Shown here in pieces: positions 1 to 10,563 of a stretch of DNA of 64,000 nt (position 1 is the first letter of the stretch; every line of letters starts with the position of its first letter). Origin of the DNA: Salinibacterium hongtaonis (lineage in GTDB: Bacteria; Actinomycetota; Actinomycetes; Actinomycetales; Microbacteriaceae); NCBI RefSeq assembly GCF_003065485.1, contig NZ_CP026951.1, positions 2,232,001 through 2,296,000 on the forward strand. Reading direction: 5' to 3'. The position numbers and the translations under genes were made by a program. The notes under the pieces are model-generated. The model was not told the origin of the DNA and did not search any database. It worked only from the letters and a program-made list of their open reading frames with translations.

Positions 1-279
1 AGTGCCAGAACCCTTGGCAACGCCGGCAGCCTTCTTGATGAGCTCTGCGGCGGGCGGGGTCTTCAGGATGAAGGTGAAGGAGCGGTCCTCGTAGACGGTG
101 ATCTCAACGGGGATGACGTTGCCGCGCTGCGACTCGGTCGCGGCGTTGTACGCCTTGCAGAACTCCATGATGTTCACGCCGTGCTGGCCAAGTGCCGGGC
201 CGATGGGCGGGGCGGGGTTGGCGGCGCCGGCCTGGATCTGAAGCTTGATCAGACCCGTAACCTTCTTCTTCGGTGCCAT
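1..279 (-). CDS. rplK: 50S ribosomal protein L11 (partial)
   Basis: Large-subunit protein of the GTPase-associated centre, which binds 23S rRNA with L10 and contacts elongation factors. The first 93 codons are present and begin [18 protein letters not shown]; the proline-rich [19 protein letters not shown] segment typical of L11 follows. The rest lies beyond the left edge. It is downstream of nusG on the same strand, the usual bacterial order. Family identity is clear. Confidence 0.96.
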   Translation of the reverse strand, partial: MAPKKKVTGLIKLQIQAGAANPAPPIGPALGQHGVNIMEFCKAYNAATESQRGNVIPVEITVYEDRSFTFILKTPPAAELIKKAAGVAKGSGT

Positions 280-366
280 TGTTTCCTTCTTTCGTTGTCG
301 AGCATCCTGAATTCGGATGCTCTTCCGCCTGCCCGGCCGTTCCGAGCTGCGGTGGTCTAGTTGATA

Positions 367-1245
367 TTAAAGCTTGGTGACCTGGTCGAAGCTGAGCTCG
401 ACGGGGGTCTCACGCTCGAAGAGCGACACGAGCACCGTGAGCTTGCCGCTCTCGGGCTTGATCTCGCTGATCGACCCGGGGAGACCCGCGAACGAGCCCT
501 CCTTGATCGTGATGGTCTCGCCGACCTCGAAGTCGACTTCCTGAGGAATCGAGCGCTGAACAGCCTTGCCGCCCTTAGCTCCACCCTTGGTGGGAGCCTC
601 AACGACCTGAACCAGGCTCTTGAGCATCTGGAAGGCCTCTTCGAAGCGAAGCGGGGTCGGGTTGTGGGCGTTGCCCACGAAGCCGGTCACGCCGGGGGTG
701 TGACGCACAACCGACCAGCTGTCTTCGTTCAGGTCCATGCGAACCAGTACGTAGCTGGGGATGCGGACGCGCGTTACGAGCTTGCGCTGGCCGTTCTTGA
801 TCTCGACGACATCTTCCATCGGTACCTCGACCTGAAAGACGTAGTCCTCCATGGTCATCGAAACGCGACGGTTCTCGATGTTCTGCTTAACGCGCTTCTC
901 GAAGCCTGCGTACGAGTGGATGACGTACCACTTGCCCGGCAGGGACTTGAGCTCGGCGCGGAATGCCTCGTAGGGGTCAACCTCGGCCTCTTCGGCGTCC
1001 TCGGCTTCGGCAACCGTCTCGTCGCCAGCAGGAGACTGCGCGTCGAGGGCTGCCTCAAGGCTCGCCTCTGCATCGTCGATGACGTGCATAGCCTCGTGCT
1101 CGGCGGGGGTCACGGATTCGATCTCCTCGGCCAGCACAGGACCCTCGAGCTCCTCGTCCTCATAGGACGACTGCTCTGCTGCCACGGACAGGTCGATCTG
1201 CTCCTCGGGGGAGTTCTCGATTTCGCCACGTTCTGTGTCAGACAC
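367..1245 (-). CDS. nusG: Transcription termination/antitermination protein NusG
   Basis: Elongation factor that binds RNA polymerase and links it to Rho or the ribosome. The protein is 292 aa, against about 180 in E. coli. Residues 1-90 are an acidic Glu/Ala/Asp-rich extension. The NGN domain starts near residue 105 ([20 protein letters not shown]) and a KOW domain with EGSFAGLPG fills the C-terminus from about 238. The acidic extension is known from other actinobacterial NusG proteins. The gene lies between secE and rplK on the same strand. Confidence 0.96.
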   Translation of the reverse strand: MSDTERGEIENSPEEQIDLSVAAEQSSYEDEELEGPVLAEEIESVTPAEHEAMHVIDDAEASLEAALDAQSPAGDETVAEAEDAEEAEVDPYEAFRAELKSLPGKWYVIHSYAGFEKRVKQNIENRRVSMTMEDYVFQVEVPMEDVVEIKNGQRKLVTRVRIPSYVLVRMDLNEDSWSVVRHTPGVTGFVGNAHNPTPLRFEEAFQMLKSLVQVVEAPTKGGAKGGKAVQRSIPQEVDFEVGETITIKEGSFAGLPGSISEIKPESGKLTVLVSLFERETPVELSFDQVTKL

Positions 1246-1311
1246 TGATTCTCATTCCATTGATCTCAAACGATTCGGCTTCGGATGTCGGTCGCATGCG
1301 ACCGGCCACGA

Positions 1312-1590
1312 TTAGCCGACTGAGCCGTTGCCGAAGACGTAGGCGACGACAAAACCAAACAGCAGGTCGAGCCCCGAAACCAGGGCCATCATGATGATCA
1401 CGAAGACCAAGACGACCGCGGTGTAGCTGAAGAGTTCTTTGCGGGTCGGGGTGACGACCTTCTTGAGCTCGGCAATAACCTGGCGCAAAAAGAGCGCAAC
1501 ACGGGCGAACGGGCTGCGACGCTTAGCCCGCTCTGCCTTGGCGTTGCCGACGACATCCTCACTCGGCTCGTCGATAACTTTTCTCGCCAC
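1312..1590 (-). CDS. secE: Preprotein translocase subunit SecE
   Basis: Small essential subunit of the SecYEG channel. The 92 aa protein has a charged cytoplasmic N-terminus, the conserved amphipathic stretch ELKKVVTPTRKEL (about 42-54) and one membrane helix (about 57-86), which is the single-span actinobacterial form. It lies between tRNA-Trp and nusG, and the three are probably co-transcribed. Its partner secY is at 37269-38591. Confidence 0.95.
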   Translation of the reverse strand: MARKVIDEPSEDVVGNAKAERAKRRSPFARVALFLRQVIAELKKVVTPTRKELFSYTAVVLVFVIIMMALVSGLDLLFGFVVAYVFGNGSVG

Positions 1591-1676
1591 AGTTACTACC
1601 TTCCGGACGTGGACCGAAAGGTCACAGGACCTTCGGCTGTTCGCTGACCAGCGCTCAGGGTGAGCTGATCACGCTG

Positions 1677-1749
1677 CAGGGCGGACAGGACTCGAACCTG
1701 CAACCTGCGGTTTTGGAGACCGCTGCTCTACCAATTGAGCCACCGCCCT
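1677..1749 (-). tRNA. trnW: tRNA-Trp (CCA anticodon)
   Basis: Read on the minus strand, a 7-bp acceptor stem AGGGCGG/CCGCCCT closes a cloverleaf with D-loop CTCAATTGGTAGAG, anticodon loop CTCCAAA (anticodon CCA, plus positions 1714-1716) and T-arm GGTTCGAGTCC. The discriminator base is G, as expected for Trp. CCA is not encoded. It sits just upstream of secE, a common actinobacterial arrangement. Confidence 0.96.
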
Positions 1750-1982
1750 TCGGCATCGAAATACCAAGCTTTAACCATAAGGGTTGGGATTCTCTGGGTT
1801 CCATCCATGCTTCGAAATTGGCATGGAAAAGCTTGGCGGATTTCAACCACCACGCATCAGTCTAGAACACCGTTCGGAGGCTGTAAAGCTGGGGGTCGCC
1901 CGCGCGCGCCGCGGTGGCAGCATTCGCACAGTAAGCACGCCGCTGCCAGCCTGTTGGGCCCCGATTCCATTACTGTGGAACG

Positions 1983-3185
1983 GTGACCGAACTCCCCCCC
2001 ATCTCGCCCCGCATCGCCGCGATCGCCGAATCCGCCACGCTCAAGGTCGATTCCAAAGCAAAGGCCCTCCAGGCCGAGGGCCGCGACGTCATTAGCTTTG
2101 CGGCGGGCGAACCAGATTTCGCCACCCCTCAGCACATTGTCGAGGCAGCATCCGCCGCCGTTCTCGACCCCAAGAACCACCGCTACACGCCCGCCGCAGG
2201 CCTTCCTGCGCTGCGCGAAGCCATCGCCGCAAAGACGCTCCGCGACAGCGGGCTTGAGGTTTCTGCCGCCCAGGTGATCGTGACCAACGGCGGCAAGCAG
2301 GGCGTCTACCAGGCGTTCGCCACCGTGGTCGGCCAGGGCGATGAGGTTCTGCTCCCCGCCCCCTACTGGACCACGTACCCCGAGGTCGTCAAGCTTGCGG
2401 GCGGTGTGCCCGTCGAGGTATTCGCGGGCTCTGACCAGGAATACAAGGTAACGGTCGAGCAGCTCGAAGCCGCACGCACCGAGCGCACCAAGGTTCTGCT
2501 CTTCGTCTCGCCCTCGAACCCCACAGGTGCCGTTTACACGCCAGAAGAGACCAAGGCCATCGGCGAGTGGGCTCTTGAGCACAACCTGTGGGTAATCAGC
2601 GACGAGATCTACCAGAATCTGGTCTACGACGGCTCGGCGCACGCCATGTCGATCGTCGAGGCCGTCCCGGCCCTGGCCGACAACACCATCCTCGTCAACG
2701 GCGTGGCCAAGAGCTACGCGATGACCGGATGGCGTCTCGGCTGGATGGTCGGCCCGGCTCGCGCGATCAAGGGTGCTGGCAACCTGCAATCGCACTTGAG
2801 CTCCAACGTCTCAAACATCTCGCAGCACGCCGCTATCGCCGCCCTCACCGGCCCGCAGGACGACGTGCTCGCCATGCGCGACGCGTTCGACCGCCGCCGC
2901 AAGCTCATCGTGAGCGAGCTCAACAAGATCCCCGGAATGGTGACCCCGACGCCCGAGGGCGCCTTCTACGTGTACCCGGATGTCACGGGGCTGCTGGGGC
3001 GCGAATGGGGCGGAGTTACGCCGACGACGTCGCTTGAGCTCGCCGACCTCATCCTGGATCAGGCGGAGGTTGCCGTCGTTCCCGGCGAGGCATTCGGGCC
3101 GAGCGGATACATCCGTCTCGCCTATGCACTCGGCGACGACCAGCTCCTTGAGGGCGTGCAGCGCCTTCAGCGACTGTTCTCCTAG
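1983..3185 (+). CDS. aspC: Class I PLP-dependent aminotransferase, aspartate aminotransferase-like
   Basis: Probably transfers amino groups between aspartate and 2-oxoglutarate. The 400 aa fold-type I enzyme has GEPDF (42-46), the substrate/PLP segment [16 protein letters not shown], the Schiff-base lysine K243 in [14 protein letters not shown], and the C-terminal arginine motif YIRLAYA. Start is GTG. A TACTGT hexamer ends six bases before the GTG, so a leaderless transcript is possible. The gene is tail-to-tail with the next one and overlaps it by 4 bp. Substrate specificity within class I is inferred. Confidence 0.85.
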   Translation: MTELPPISPRIAAIAESATLKVDSKAKALQAEGRDVISFAAGEPDFATPQHIVEAASAAVLDPKNHRYTPAAGLPALREAIAAKTLRDSGLEVSAAQVIVTNGGKQGVYQAFATVVGQGDEVLLPAPYWTTYPEVVKLAGGVPVEVFAGSDQEYKVTVEQLEAARTERTKVLLFVSPSNPTGAVYTPEETKAIGEWALEHNLWVISDEIYQNLVYDGSAHAMSIVEAVPALADNTILVNGVAKSYAMTGWRLGWMVGPARAIKGAGNLQSHLSSNVSNISQHAAIAALTGPQDDVLAMRDAFDRRRKLIVSELNKIPGMVTPTPEGAFYVYPDVTGLLGREWGGVTPTTSLELADLILDQAEVAVVPGEAFGPSGYIRLAYALGDDQLLEGVQRLQRLFS

Positions 3186-4054
3186 CGCGTCCCTGCTGCG
3201 CGGGCAACCTCGTCTGCGACTGCTGTAAGAAGCTCTGAGCGCAGGTTCCACTGCTGCCAGAACAACGGCACCTCAACAGTGTTGTCGGGCCCGACGCCGA
3301 CTAGTTGCGGATGGGATTCTCTCTGCTCGTCGGGGATCATGCCCCAGCCCATTCCTGCACTCACGGCCGAGACGAATTCACTCGACGCCGGCACGTAGTG
3401 CCGCGGCGGGTTACCGGCCACCCCGAGGCGACGAAGCATATTGGTCTGCATCTCGTCGCGCCGGTCGAAGTCGACGATGGGGGCCACTGCGAACTCCGCT
3501 GGCGTTCCGCCGTCGGCAAACCAGCGAGCGGCGAACTCCGTGCTTGCCGACGCGCGATACCGCATGCTGCGCAACGGGCTCACGACGCATCCTGCGACGG
3601 CGATGGATCTGGCGGTGACGGCTGCCATGACCTGACCGGTCTCGAGCAGTTCGGTCGTGTACTCCTCGTCTTCTCGCCGCAGGTCGAAGACCACGGGGTG
3701 TCGTCGAGCCACCGCGGCGAGCGCCGGCAGCAGCCAGGTGGCGAGCGAATCGGCGCTGACGGCGATGCCCACAGAGGTGAATCTCGTGGATTCATCGTCG
3801 AGACCCGCCTCGGCGAGGGCATCGTGCTCAAGAAGCGCCATCTGGCGGGCGAGGCGCACAATGGCCGTGCCAGCATCCGTGGCCCTGACCGGCCTCGATC
3901 GCACAAGAAGCACGCGACCCATGCGCTCTTCCAACGCCTTCACCCGTTGGCTCACCGCAGACGGGGTGATGTGCAGCGCGCGCGCAGCCCCCTCGAGCGA
4001 GCCTTCGTCGATGACGGTGGCAACCGTTCGGGCGAGATCGAGGGGAATCTGCAT
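3182..4054 (-). CDS. lysG: LysR-family regulator, LysG/ArgP type
   Basis: Predicted activator of the divergent exporter lysE in response to basic amino acids. The 290 aa protein has an N-terminal winged helix-turn-helix ([20 protein letters not shown], about 17-36) and a LysR substrate-binding domain. Length, motif spacing and divergence from lysE match the LysG/ArgP pairing known in Corynebacterium and E. coli. The intergenic dyad at 4066-4091 is the likely binding site. Which amino acid it senses is not visible in the sequence. Confidence 0.85.
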   Translation of the reverse strand: MQIPLDLARTVATVIDEGSLEGAARALHITPSAVSQRVKALEERMGRVLLVRSRPVRATDAGTAIVRLARQMALLEHDALAEAGLDDESTRFTSVGIAVSADSLATWLLPALAAVARRHPVVFDLRREDEEYTTELLETGQVMAAVTARSIAVAGCVVSPLRSMRYRASASTEFAARWFADGGTPAEFAVAPIVDFDRRDEMQTNMLRRLGVAGNPPRHYVPASSEFVSAVSAGMGWGMIPDEQRESHPQLVGVGPDNTVEVPLFWQQWNLRSELLTAVADEVARAAGTR

Positions 4055-4065
4055 TATGAAGCGAT

Positions 4066-4091
4066 GCTAATGCAAGCTAAGGAACATTAGC
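4066..4091. promoter_or_regulatory. Inverted repeat between lysG and lysE, probable LysR-type operator
   Basis: GCTAATG (4066-4072) and CATTAGC (4085-4091) form perfect 7-bp arms around a 12-base centre. The spacing fits a LysR-family recognition site. The centre lies about 50 bases upstream of the predicted lysE transcript start and 12 bases beyond the lysG start codon. Confidence 0.6.
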
Positions 4092-4115
4092 TGGTGTGCG
4101 CCATCCCGCCCTGCT

Positions 4116-4121
4116 TACAGT
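4116..4121 (+). promoter_or_regulatory. Probable -10 box of a leaderless lysE transcript
   Basis: TACAGT matches TANNNT and is followed by exactly six bases before the GTG start of lysE, so transcription would begin at the start codon. No Shine-Dalgarno sequence or clear -35 box is visible, which fits an activator-dependent leaderless promoter. Confidence 0.5.
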
Positions 4122-4127
4122 CAATGG

Positions 4128-4922
4128 GTGATCCTCCCCCTCGACCTCTCTCTCCCCACAATCGCCGCTGGATTCGGCGTTGGTTTCGGCCTCATCGTCG
4201 CCATTGGCGCGCAGAATGCGTTCATCCTGCGGTCGGGGGTCCGCCGCCAGCACCTGCTGGCCGTCGTGCTCGTGTGCGCCATCTCCGACGTCGTGCTCAT
4301 CACGAGCGGAATCGCCGGGATCGGGGCGCTCCTCGACAGCGTACCCTGGGTCATCAGCCTTATCCGCTGGGGAGGCGTTGCGTTTCTCACGGCCTACGGA
4401 CTGATGGCGGCCTGGCGCGCCTGGCGCCCGCGGGCGCGAGGTCTCACGGTGGAGGACACCCATGATGATGCCACCGAGCGCGAGAGCGCCCCCGTGGTGG
4501 CACTCGCTCCTGCCCACGCCGCGATGGGCGCATCCACCTCGCCGAGAGGCACGACATCCGAGTCAGGCACGACGATGGTGCAGGCCCCGCCCCGCCCCGC
4601 AGCCGCGCGTCGCGGCATGCGCACACGGAGCACCCTCGTGACCGCAGTACTCACCGCCCTCGCGTTCACCTGGCTCAACCCGCACACCTACCTCGACGCG
4701 GTCGTGCTGCTCGGATCCATTGCCAACACGCACGGCGATTCAGGGCGATGGATGTTCGGGCTCGGCGCAATTACGGCCAGCTTTGTGTGGTTCACCCTGA
4801 TCGGCTTCGGCTCGCGTCTGCTCGCCCACCGCCTCGCCTCACCGACGGCATGGCGCATCCTCGACGGGATAATCGCCGTGATCATGCTCTCGATCGCCCT
4901 CTCGTTGGCGCTGTCGAGCTAG
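4128..4922 (+). CDS. lysE: LysE/ArgO family amino-acid exporter
   Basis: Membrane exporter for basic amino acids. The 264 aa protein shows the family signature GFGLIVAIGAQNAFILRSG near residues 18-36, the WLNPHTYLD segment and about six hydrophobic helices. It is about 30 residues longer than typical LysE because of a polar, low-complexity loop (about residues 102-165) between the third and fourth helices. GTG start, probably leaderless. The stop overlaps the end of the convergent luxR gene by 4 bp. Confidence 0.88.
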   Translation: MILPLDLSLPTIAAGFGVGFGLIVAIGAQNAFILRSGVRRQHLLAVVLVCAISDVVLITSGIAGIGALLDSVPWVISLIRWGGVAFLTAYGLMAAWRAWRPRARGLTVEDTHDDATERESAPVVALAPAHAAMGASTSPRGTTSESGTTMVQAPPRPAAARRGMRTRSTLVTAVLTALAFTWLNPHTYLDAVVLLGSIANTHGDSGRWMFGLGAITASFVWFTLIGFGSRLLAHRLASPTAWRILDGIIAVIMLSIALSLALSS

Positions 4923-5566
4923 AGCAGCCGGCGCTCCAACGCCCACGCGGTCAGCTCGTGCCGGCTCGAGAGCTGCAGTTTGCGCAGCACCGCCGACACG
5001 TGGGTCTCCACAGTCTTGATCGAGATAAAAAGCTCGGTCGCCACCTCTTTGTAGGAATAACCGCGGGCAATGAGTCGCATTACCTCACGTTCGCGTGCCG
5101 AAAGCCTGTCGAGCTCGTCATCCGTGGCGGCCTGCTCGCCCGCAGCCGCGCCAAAGGCATCGAGCACGAAACCGGCGAGCCGAGGCGAAAACACCGCATC
5201 CCCGCCAGCGACCGTGGCGATGGCCGTGTTGACGTCGTCGGCAGAACTGCCCTTGGTGATGTAGCCGCGAGCGCCAGCGCGAATCACGCCGACAACATCC
5301 TCAGCGGAGTCAGAAACGCTGAGCGCGAGAAACGTTGTGCCAGAGAGGTGAGGGAGGCTGCGCCTGATGACCTCGGCCCCGCCGCCGCCCTGCCCTCCCG
5401 GCAGGTGAACGTCGAGGAGCACGACCTCTGGTTTGAGCTCGGTTACGGCATCGATTGCGGAATCGACATCCGCCGCCTCCCCCAGCACCTCGACCGCCGA
5501 GTCGAGGGATGCCCTCAGCCCCGACCGAAAGATCGAGTGGTCGTCAACGATTACTACGGTGGTCAC
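4919..5566 (-). CDS. NarL/LuxR-type response regulator
   Basis: DNA-binding output half of the two-component pair with the kinase 14 bp upstream. The 215 aa protein has a receiver domain with the acidic pair DD at 8-9, the phosphoacceptor Asp in VVLLDVHLPGG (about 52) and the switch lysine in GYITKGSS. A C-terminal LuxR helix-turn-helix (LSAREREVMRLIARG and SIKTVETHVSAVLRKL) follows. Target genes are unknown; the PspC genes at 6950-8733 are the obvious local candidates. Confidence 0.9.
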   Translation of the reverse strand: MTTVVIVDDHSIFRSGLRASLDSAVEVLGEAADVDSAIDAVTELKPEVVLLDVHLPGGQGGGGAEVIRRSLPHLSGTTFLALSVSDSAEDVVGVIRAGARGYITKGSSADDVNTAIATVAGGDAVFSPRLAGFVLDAFGAAAGEQAATDDELDRLSAREREVMRLIARGYSYKEVATELFISIKTVETHVSAVLRKLQLSSRHELTAWALERRLL

Positions 5567-5580
5567 GGGTCGCTCCTAGC

Positions 5581-6837
5581 TCACTCATGATGCACTGCTT
5601 GCCAGGGCAGGTGCAGATGCACTTCGGTGCCCGAGCCTCCCGCGCCGGGCTGAACAGTCGCTGATCCGCCGGCGCGCTGCATGCGACCGACGATGGATTC
5701 TCGCACGCCGAATCGGTCGGCCGGCAACGCATCGAGATCGATTCCCGGGCCACGGTCGCGCACAAAAACGTCAACGGCACTGGCCGAGCCCTCGATATAG
5801 ACGGAGACGTCGCCGCCAGCGTGGCGCGCAGCGTTCAGCATGGCCTCCCGGGCGGCCGCGACGATGACCGCCGACGCCGTCATCGATTCGCCGACCGCGA
5901 CCACGTCGATGCGAGCGGGATGGTCGAGCTCGATCGCCGCAGCAATATCGCGCAGTTCTTGCGCCAGGTCGGCGCTGATCGGTTCGGTTCCGGCAAAAAG
6001 CCATTCGCGGAGTTCTCTCTCCTGGGCGCGAGCTAGCCGTGCAATGTCGCTCGAGGCACCGGCACGGTTCTGGATGAGCGCGAGGGTCTGCAAGACGGAA
6101 TCGTGCAAGTGGGCCGCGATCTCGGCGCGTTGCTCCTCTCGCACACGACCGGCGCGTTCCGCGAGCAGGTCGGTCCACAGTTTGACGAGCAGAGGGGCGA
6201 CCGCGACGCCAAGGCCGAGCACGAGCATGACCACGGCCAAAACAGCCGTCATCGCATCGGGGCGACCACCATTCGACGACAGCAGCAGGAGGCCCGCCAT
6301 AAGAAACACGGCAACGCCGAGCGCTCGCACCGTGACCACGTAGCGCCGTGAGCGCGAGGCGTCTGCTTCGTCAAAGGCGAGGCTGAACCCCACCGCGCTG
6401 CCGGTCAACACGATGGCAAGCACGATCGCCGTGACCGTGGATGCTCCCACCGCCGATTGAATGACGGCGACGACGGAGGCGATGGATCCCAGAACGAGAA
6501 GCACTGCGGCGATGGGTGCCCGGCGCTGAGGCGCATCATCGTCATCGGCCGAGAGTGCCGCACCGGATGACCGCTCTGCGCCGGTTCGGCGCGTACCGGA
6601 ACCTTCCGAAGGGGTGAGCGCCCACAGCCACAGGTAGAGCAGCGCTCCAGCCCCGCCGATCAGGCTGGTGAGGGCAAAGAGCCAGCGGATTCTGGAGACG
6701 GGCCAGCCCAGGTGGTTGGCGAGGGCAACGCTCACTCCCCCGACCAGAGTTTTGCGGGGACGCACGAGCGGCGGGCGCAGCGAGAGCGACGCCGTGGCGG
6801 CGTCGTGCGCGTGGTCGGCTCCGGATGCTGTGCTCAC
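5581..6837 (-). CDS. PspC-domain sensor histidine kinase
   Basis: Membrane sensor kinase for the adjacent LuxR-type regulator. The 418 aa protein begins with a PspC domain (about 22-80), followed by further membrane helices (about 105-235), a HisKA_3 dimerisation segment with AEIAAHLHDSVLQTLALIQN containing the phosphoacceptor His, and an HATPase domain with RDRGPGID and FGVRESIVGRM. GTG start. Actinobacterial kinases of this type respond to envelope stress; the signal here is inferred. The gene is divergent from another PspC protein. Confidence 0.88.
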   Translation of the reverse strand: MSTASGADHAHDAATASLSLRPPLVRPRKTLVGGVSVALANHLGWPVSRIRWLFALTSLIGGAGALLYLWLWALTPSEGSGTRRTGAERSSGAALSADDDDAPQRRAPIAAVLLVLGSIASVVAVIQSAVGASTVTAIVLAIVLTGSAVGFSLAFDEADASRSRRYVVTVRALGVAVFLMAGLLLLSSNGGRPDAMTAVLAVVMLVLGLGVAVAPLLVKLWTDLLAERAGRVREEQRAEIAAHLHDSVLQTLALIQNRAGASSDIARLARAQERELREWLFAGTEPISADLAQELRDIAAAIELDHPARIDVVAVGESMTASAVIVAAAREAMLNAARHAGGDVSVYIEGSASAVDVFVRDRGPGIDLDALPADRFGVRESIVGRMQRAGGSATVQPGAGGSGTEVHLHLPWQAVHHE

Positions 6838-6949
6838 GCATCAATCCAAGCAGACGGGAGCACCCCCGGGGAGTGAGCGGGCCAAGATCAGGGTTCGCTC
6901 AGGGGCGTCCCCCATGGCCGGGCGCCGAGCCCGGGGCCACGATATAACC

Positions 6950-8404
6950 ATGACCAACGACTCTCCTGCCCCATCACAGGCACCCAACGGCAGCAACTCG
7001 TTCTTCGAGTGGATGCGCGGGCTCGGCATCATCCGCGAGCCGGGCTGGATCGGCGGCGTTGCCGCAGGCCTCGCCACCCGCCTCGGCATTGACGCCCTCA
7101 TTGTGCGCGGCATTATCGTCGCGCTTGCCCTTCTCGGCGCACCCGCCCTGCTGCTGTATGCGGCGGCGTGGGCACTGCTTCCCGACACCACGGGGCGCAT
7201 CCACCTTGAAGAGCTCTTTCGCGGCACATTCGATAAGGCCATTGCCGGCATCGGAGTGATGCTGCTGATCGCCCTGCTTCCGTTCGGCAGCACCGGTTGG
7301 TGGTTCTTCCCCGGCATTGACTCCGGCTGGTACAACGGCCCGTCGCTCGCCGGAATCATCTGGGCCGTTTTACTCACGGGTGCCGCCGTATGGCTGGTCA
7401 TCTGGCTCGCCCGCAAGGCGCCGTCGACCCCCGCCGGCCCGCCCTACAGCGCTGCGGACAGCACAGCGCCTTCCGAGACCCCTGCGTCGTCGGCCTCCTT
7501 CGTGGCGGGCGAAACAATGACAGCGGCGCCCACTGCTCCTCCTGCGCCCCCGGCGGGCAGTGGAGACGCCGAACTTGCCGCCTGGAAGCAGCAGCAGGCT
7601 GAGTGGAAGCGCACGAACGACGAATGGCGGCGCGACCAGAACGCGAGCGCTCACGCCAAGCAGCAGCAGGCCGCCGCCGAGCGCCGCCGGATAAACCAGG
7701 AGGCCGCAGCGGAACGTCGCCGAATCGCGGAGGAGCACGACCGCATCACTCGCCCCGGCGCCACCTACACCCTCATCGCCATCGGTCTCGCCCTCATCGC
7801 GGGCGGCGCAACCGCCCTGATCATCTCCTCCTTCGACTGGGCAGTCGAGTCAAAGGTCGTTGCCTCGATGAGTGCATCGCTTGCCGTGCTCGCCGTCGCC
7901 ATCATCATCAACGGCTTTCGCGGCAAGCGCAGCGGCGGGTCCAGCGGCGTCGCCGTGCTCCTTGTCATCGCCCTCATCCTCACGAGCTTCTTCAGCTCGG
8001 TGCGCGGCCCGCTCATCTCCGACCGCGACATCATCTGGCAGCCCGCCGCGGCGGCCCATGCTCAGGAACGCACCGTGATTGCAGGGGACGTGAGGCTAGA
8101 CCTCAGCGACTACTCAGAAGAGTTCACCTCCAACGGCTTCGACCGCACCATCGAGCTCACCGTCGTCGCGGGTGAAGTCACCGTAATCGCCCCTGCGGAT
8201 GTCGCCAGCCAGGTCGACGTGGATGTCACCTTCGGCAGCATCACTTCGGGCCGCGGCGACAACCGCGACTTCGACACCGACGGAGTTGGCATCACCCGTG
8301 TCTTTGAGTTCGAGCCCCGCTCCGGGAGTTCAGACGACGACAGGCTGGTGCTCGTCGAGATCCACGTCATCGCGGGCGAAGTCAGCGTGAGCCAGGCTCG
8401 CTGA
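6950..8404 (+). CDS. PspC and LiaF-like membrane protein
   Basis: Probable envelope-stress protein. From the ATG at 6950 it is 484 aa. Residues about 20-80 form a PspC domain (PGWIGGVAAGLATRLGID). Further membrane helices follow, then an Ala/Glu/Arg/Gln-rich probable coiled coil (about 205-262), another group of helices and a C-terminal beta-rich repeat resembling LiaF-type domains (VIAGDVRLDLSDYS, VVAGEVTVIAP, VIAGEVSVSQA). The frame stays open 94 codons upstream, but that part overlaps the divergent kinase start, so the shorter form is chosen. Regulation by the adjacent two-component pair is inferred. Confidence 0.82.
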   Translation: MTNDSPAPSQAPNGSNSFFEWMRGLGIIREPGWIGGVAAGLATRLGIDALIVRGIIVALALLGAPALLLYAAAWALLPDTTGRIHLEELFRGTFDKAIAGIGVMLLIALLPFGSTGWWFFPGIDSGWYNGPSLAGIIWAVLLTGAAVWLVIWLARKAPSTPAGPPYSAADSTAPSETPASSASFVAGETMTAAPTAPPAPPAGSGDAELAAWKQQQAEWKRTNDEWRRDQNASAHAKQQQAAAERRRINQEAAAERRRIAEEHDRITRPGATYTLIAIGLALIAGGATALIISSFDWAVESKVVASMSASLAVLAVAIIINGFRGKRSGGSSGVAVLLVIALILTSFFSSVRGPLISDRDIIWQPAAAAHAQERTVIAGDVRLDLSDYSEEFTSNGFDRTIELTVVAGEVTVIAPADVASQVDVDVTFGSITSGRGDNRDFDTDGVGITRVFEFEPRSGSSDDDRLVLVEIHVIAGEVSVSQAR

Positions 8405-8445
8405 GCCGCCGCATCCCCAACGTCACGAGAAACGGAAACCTCATC

Positions 8446-8733
8446 ATGAGCGACAACACAAGCGACACGAACGACCCGACGGTGCGCCTCGACTTCACCG
8501 ACGAAAAGTGGACGACCGCACCGACCCCTCCTCCCCGCACCCGACGCCCCGTCCGCATGTCCACGGTCGTGTGGGGCGTGATTCTGCTGGGCCTTGCCGC
8601 CCTCTTCGTCACCGCTCGGGTGGTCGACCCGAATATCGTCGACGGGTGGACGGCCCTGGCCTGGGGCGGCCTTGGCCTGGGTCTCATCCTCATCGTCGGC
8701 GGCATCGCAGCGGCATCGCGGCGAAGCTCCTAA
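8446..8733 (+). CDS. Small two-helix membrane protein
   Basis: A 95 aa protein with a polar Thr/Pro-rich N-terminus (1-42) and two hydrophobic helices (about 45-62 and 71-89) ending in Arg/Ser. It lies 41 bp downstream of the PspC protein on the same strand and ahead of a shared terminator, so it is probably the last gene of that unit. I do not recognise a family. A regulatory or accessory role with the PspC protein is only inferred from position. Confidence 0.72.
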   Translation: MSDNTSDTNDPTVRLDFTDEKWTTAPTPPPRTRRPVRMSTVVWGVILLGLAALFVTARVVDPNIVDGWTALAWGGLGLGLILIVGGIAAASRRSS

Positions 8734-8744
8734 CCCCCGCAACG

Positions 8745-8779
8745 ACGAAGGCCCGAGGACATCGTCCTCGGGCCTTCGT
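8745..8779. terminator. Bidirectional terminator between the PspC unit and guaB
   Basis: A perfect 16-bp inverted repeat (8745-8760 with 8764-8779) with a 3-base loop lies between two convergent genes. It can end both transcripts. Confidence 0.85.
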
Positions 8780-8803
8780 GCACGCGCCCGCTAGATCACG
8801 GGC

Positions 8804-10489
<1,686 letters not shown>

Positions 10490-10563
10490 CTAGAAGTAAC
10501 GTCAACGACGACGAAAGCTGTCCTCGGTTACACCCGCACCACAGCCGCTTCACTGGAGGTTCC

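Noticed and set aside
361-1248. A 295-codon open frame antisense to nusG
   Set aside because: Full overlap with a certain gene, no ribosome site and no recognisable domain.
1751-1982. Dyad CCATGC/GCATGG near 1805-1826 as a regulatory site
   Set aside because: Short arms and a long loop; no adjacent promoter match strong enough to support it.
1857-2795. A 312-codon open frame antisense to the aminotransferase
   Set aside because: Same high-GC shadow effect; the plus-strand gene has all family motifs.
4748-5590. A 280-codon plus-strand open frame across the lysE end and the response regulator
   Set aside because: It overlaps two well-supported genes in other frames and shows no domain.
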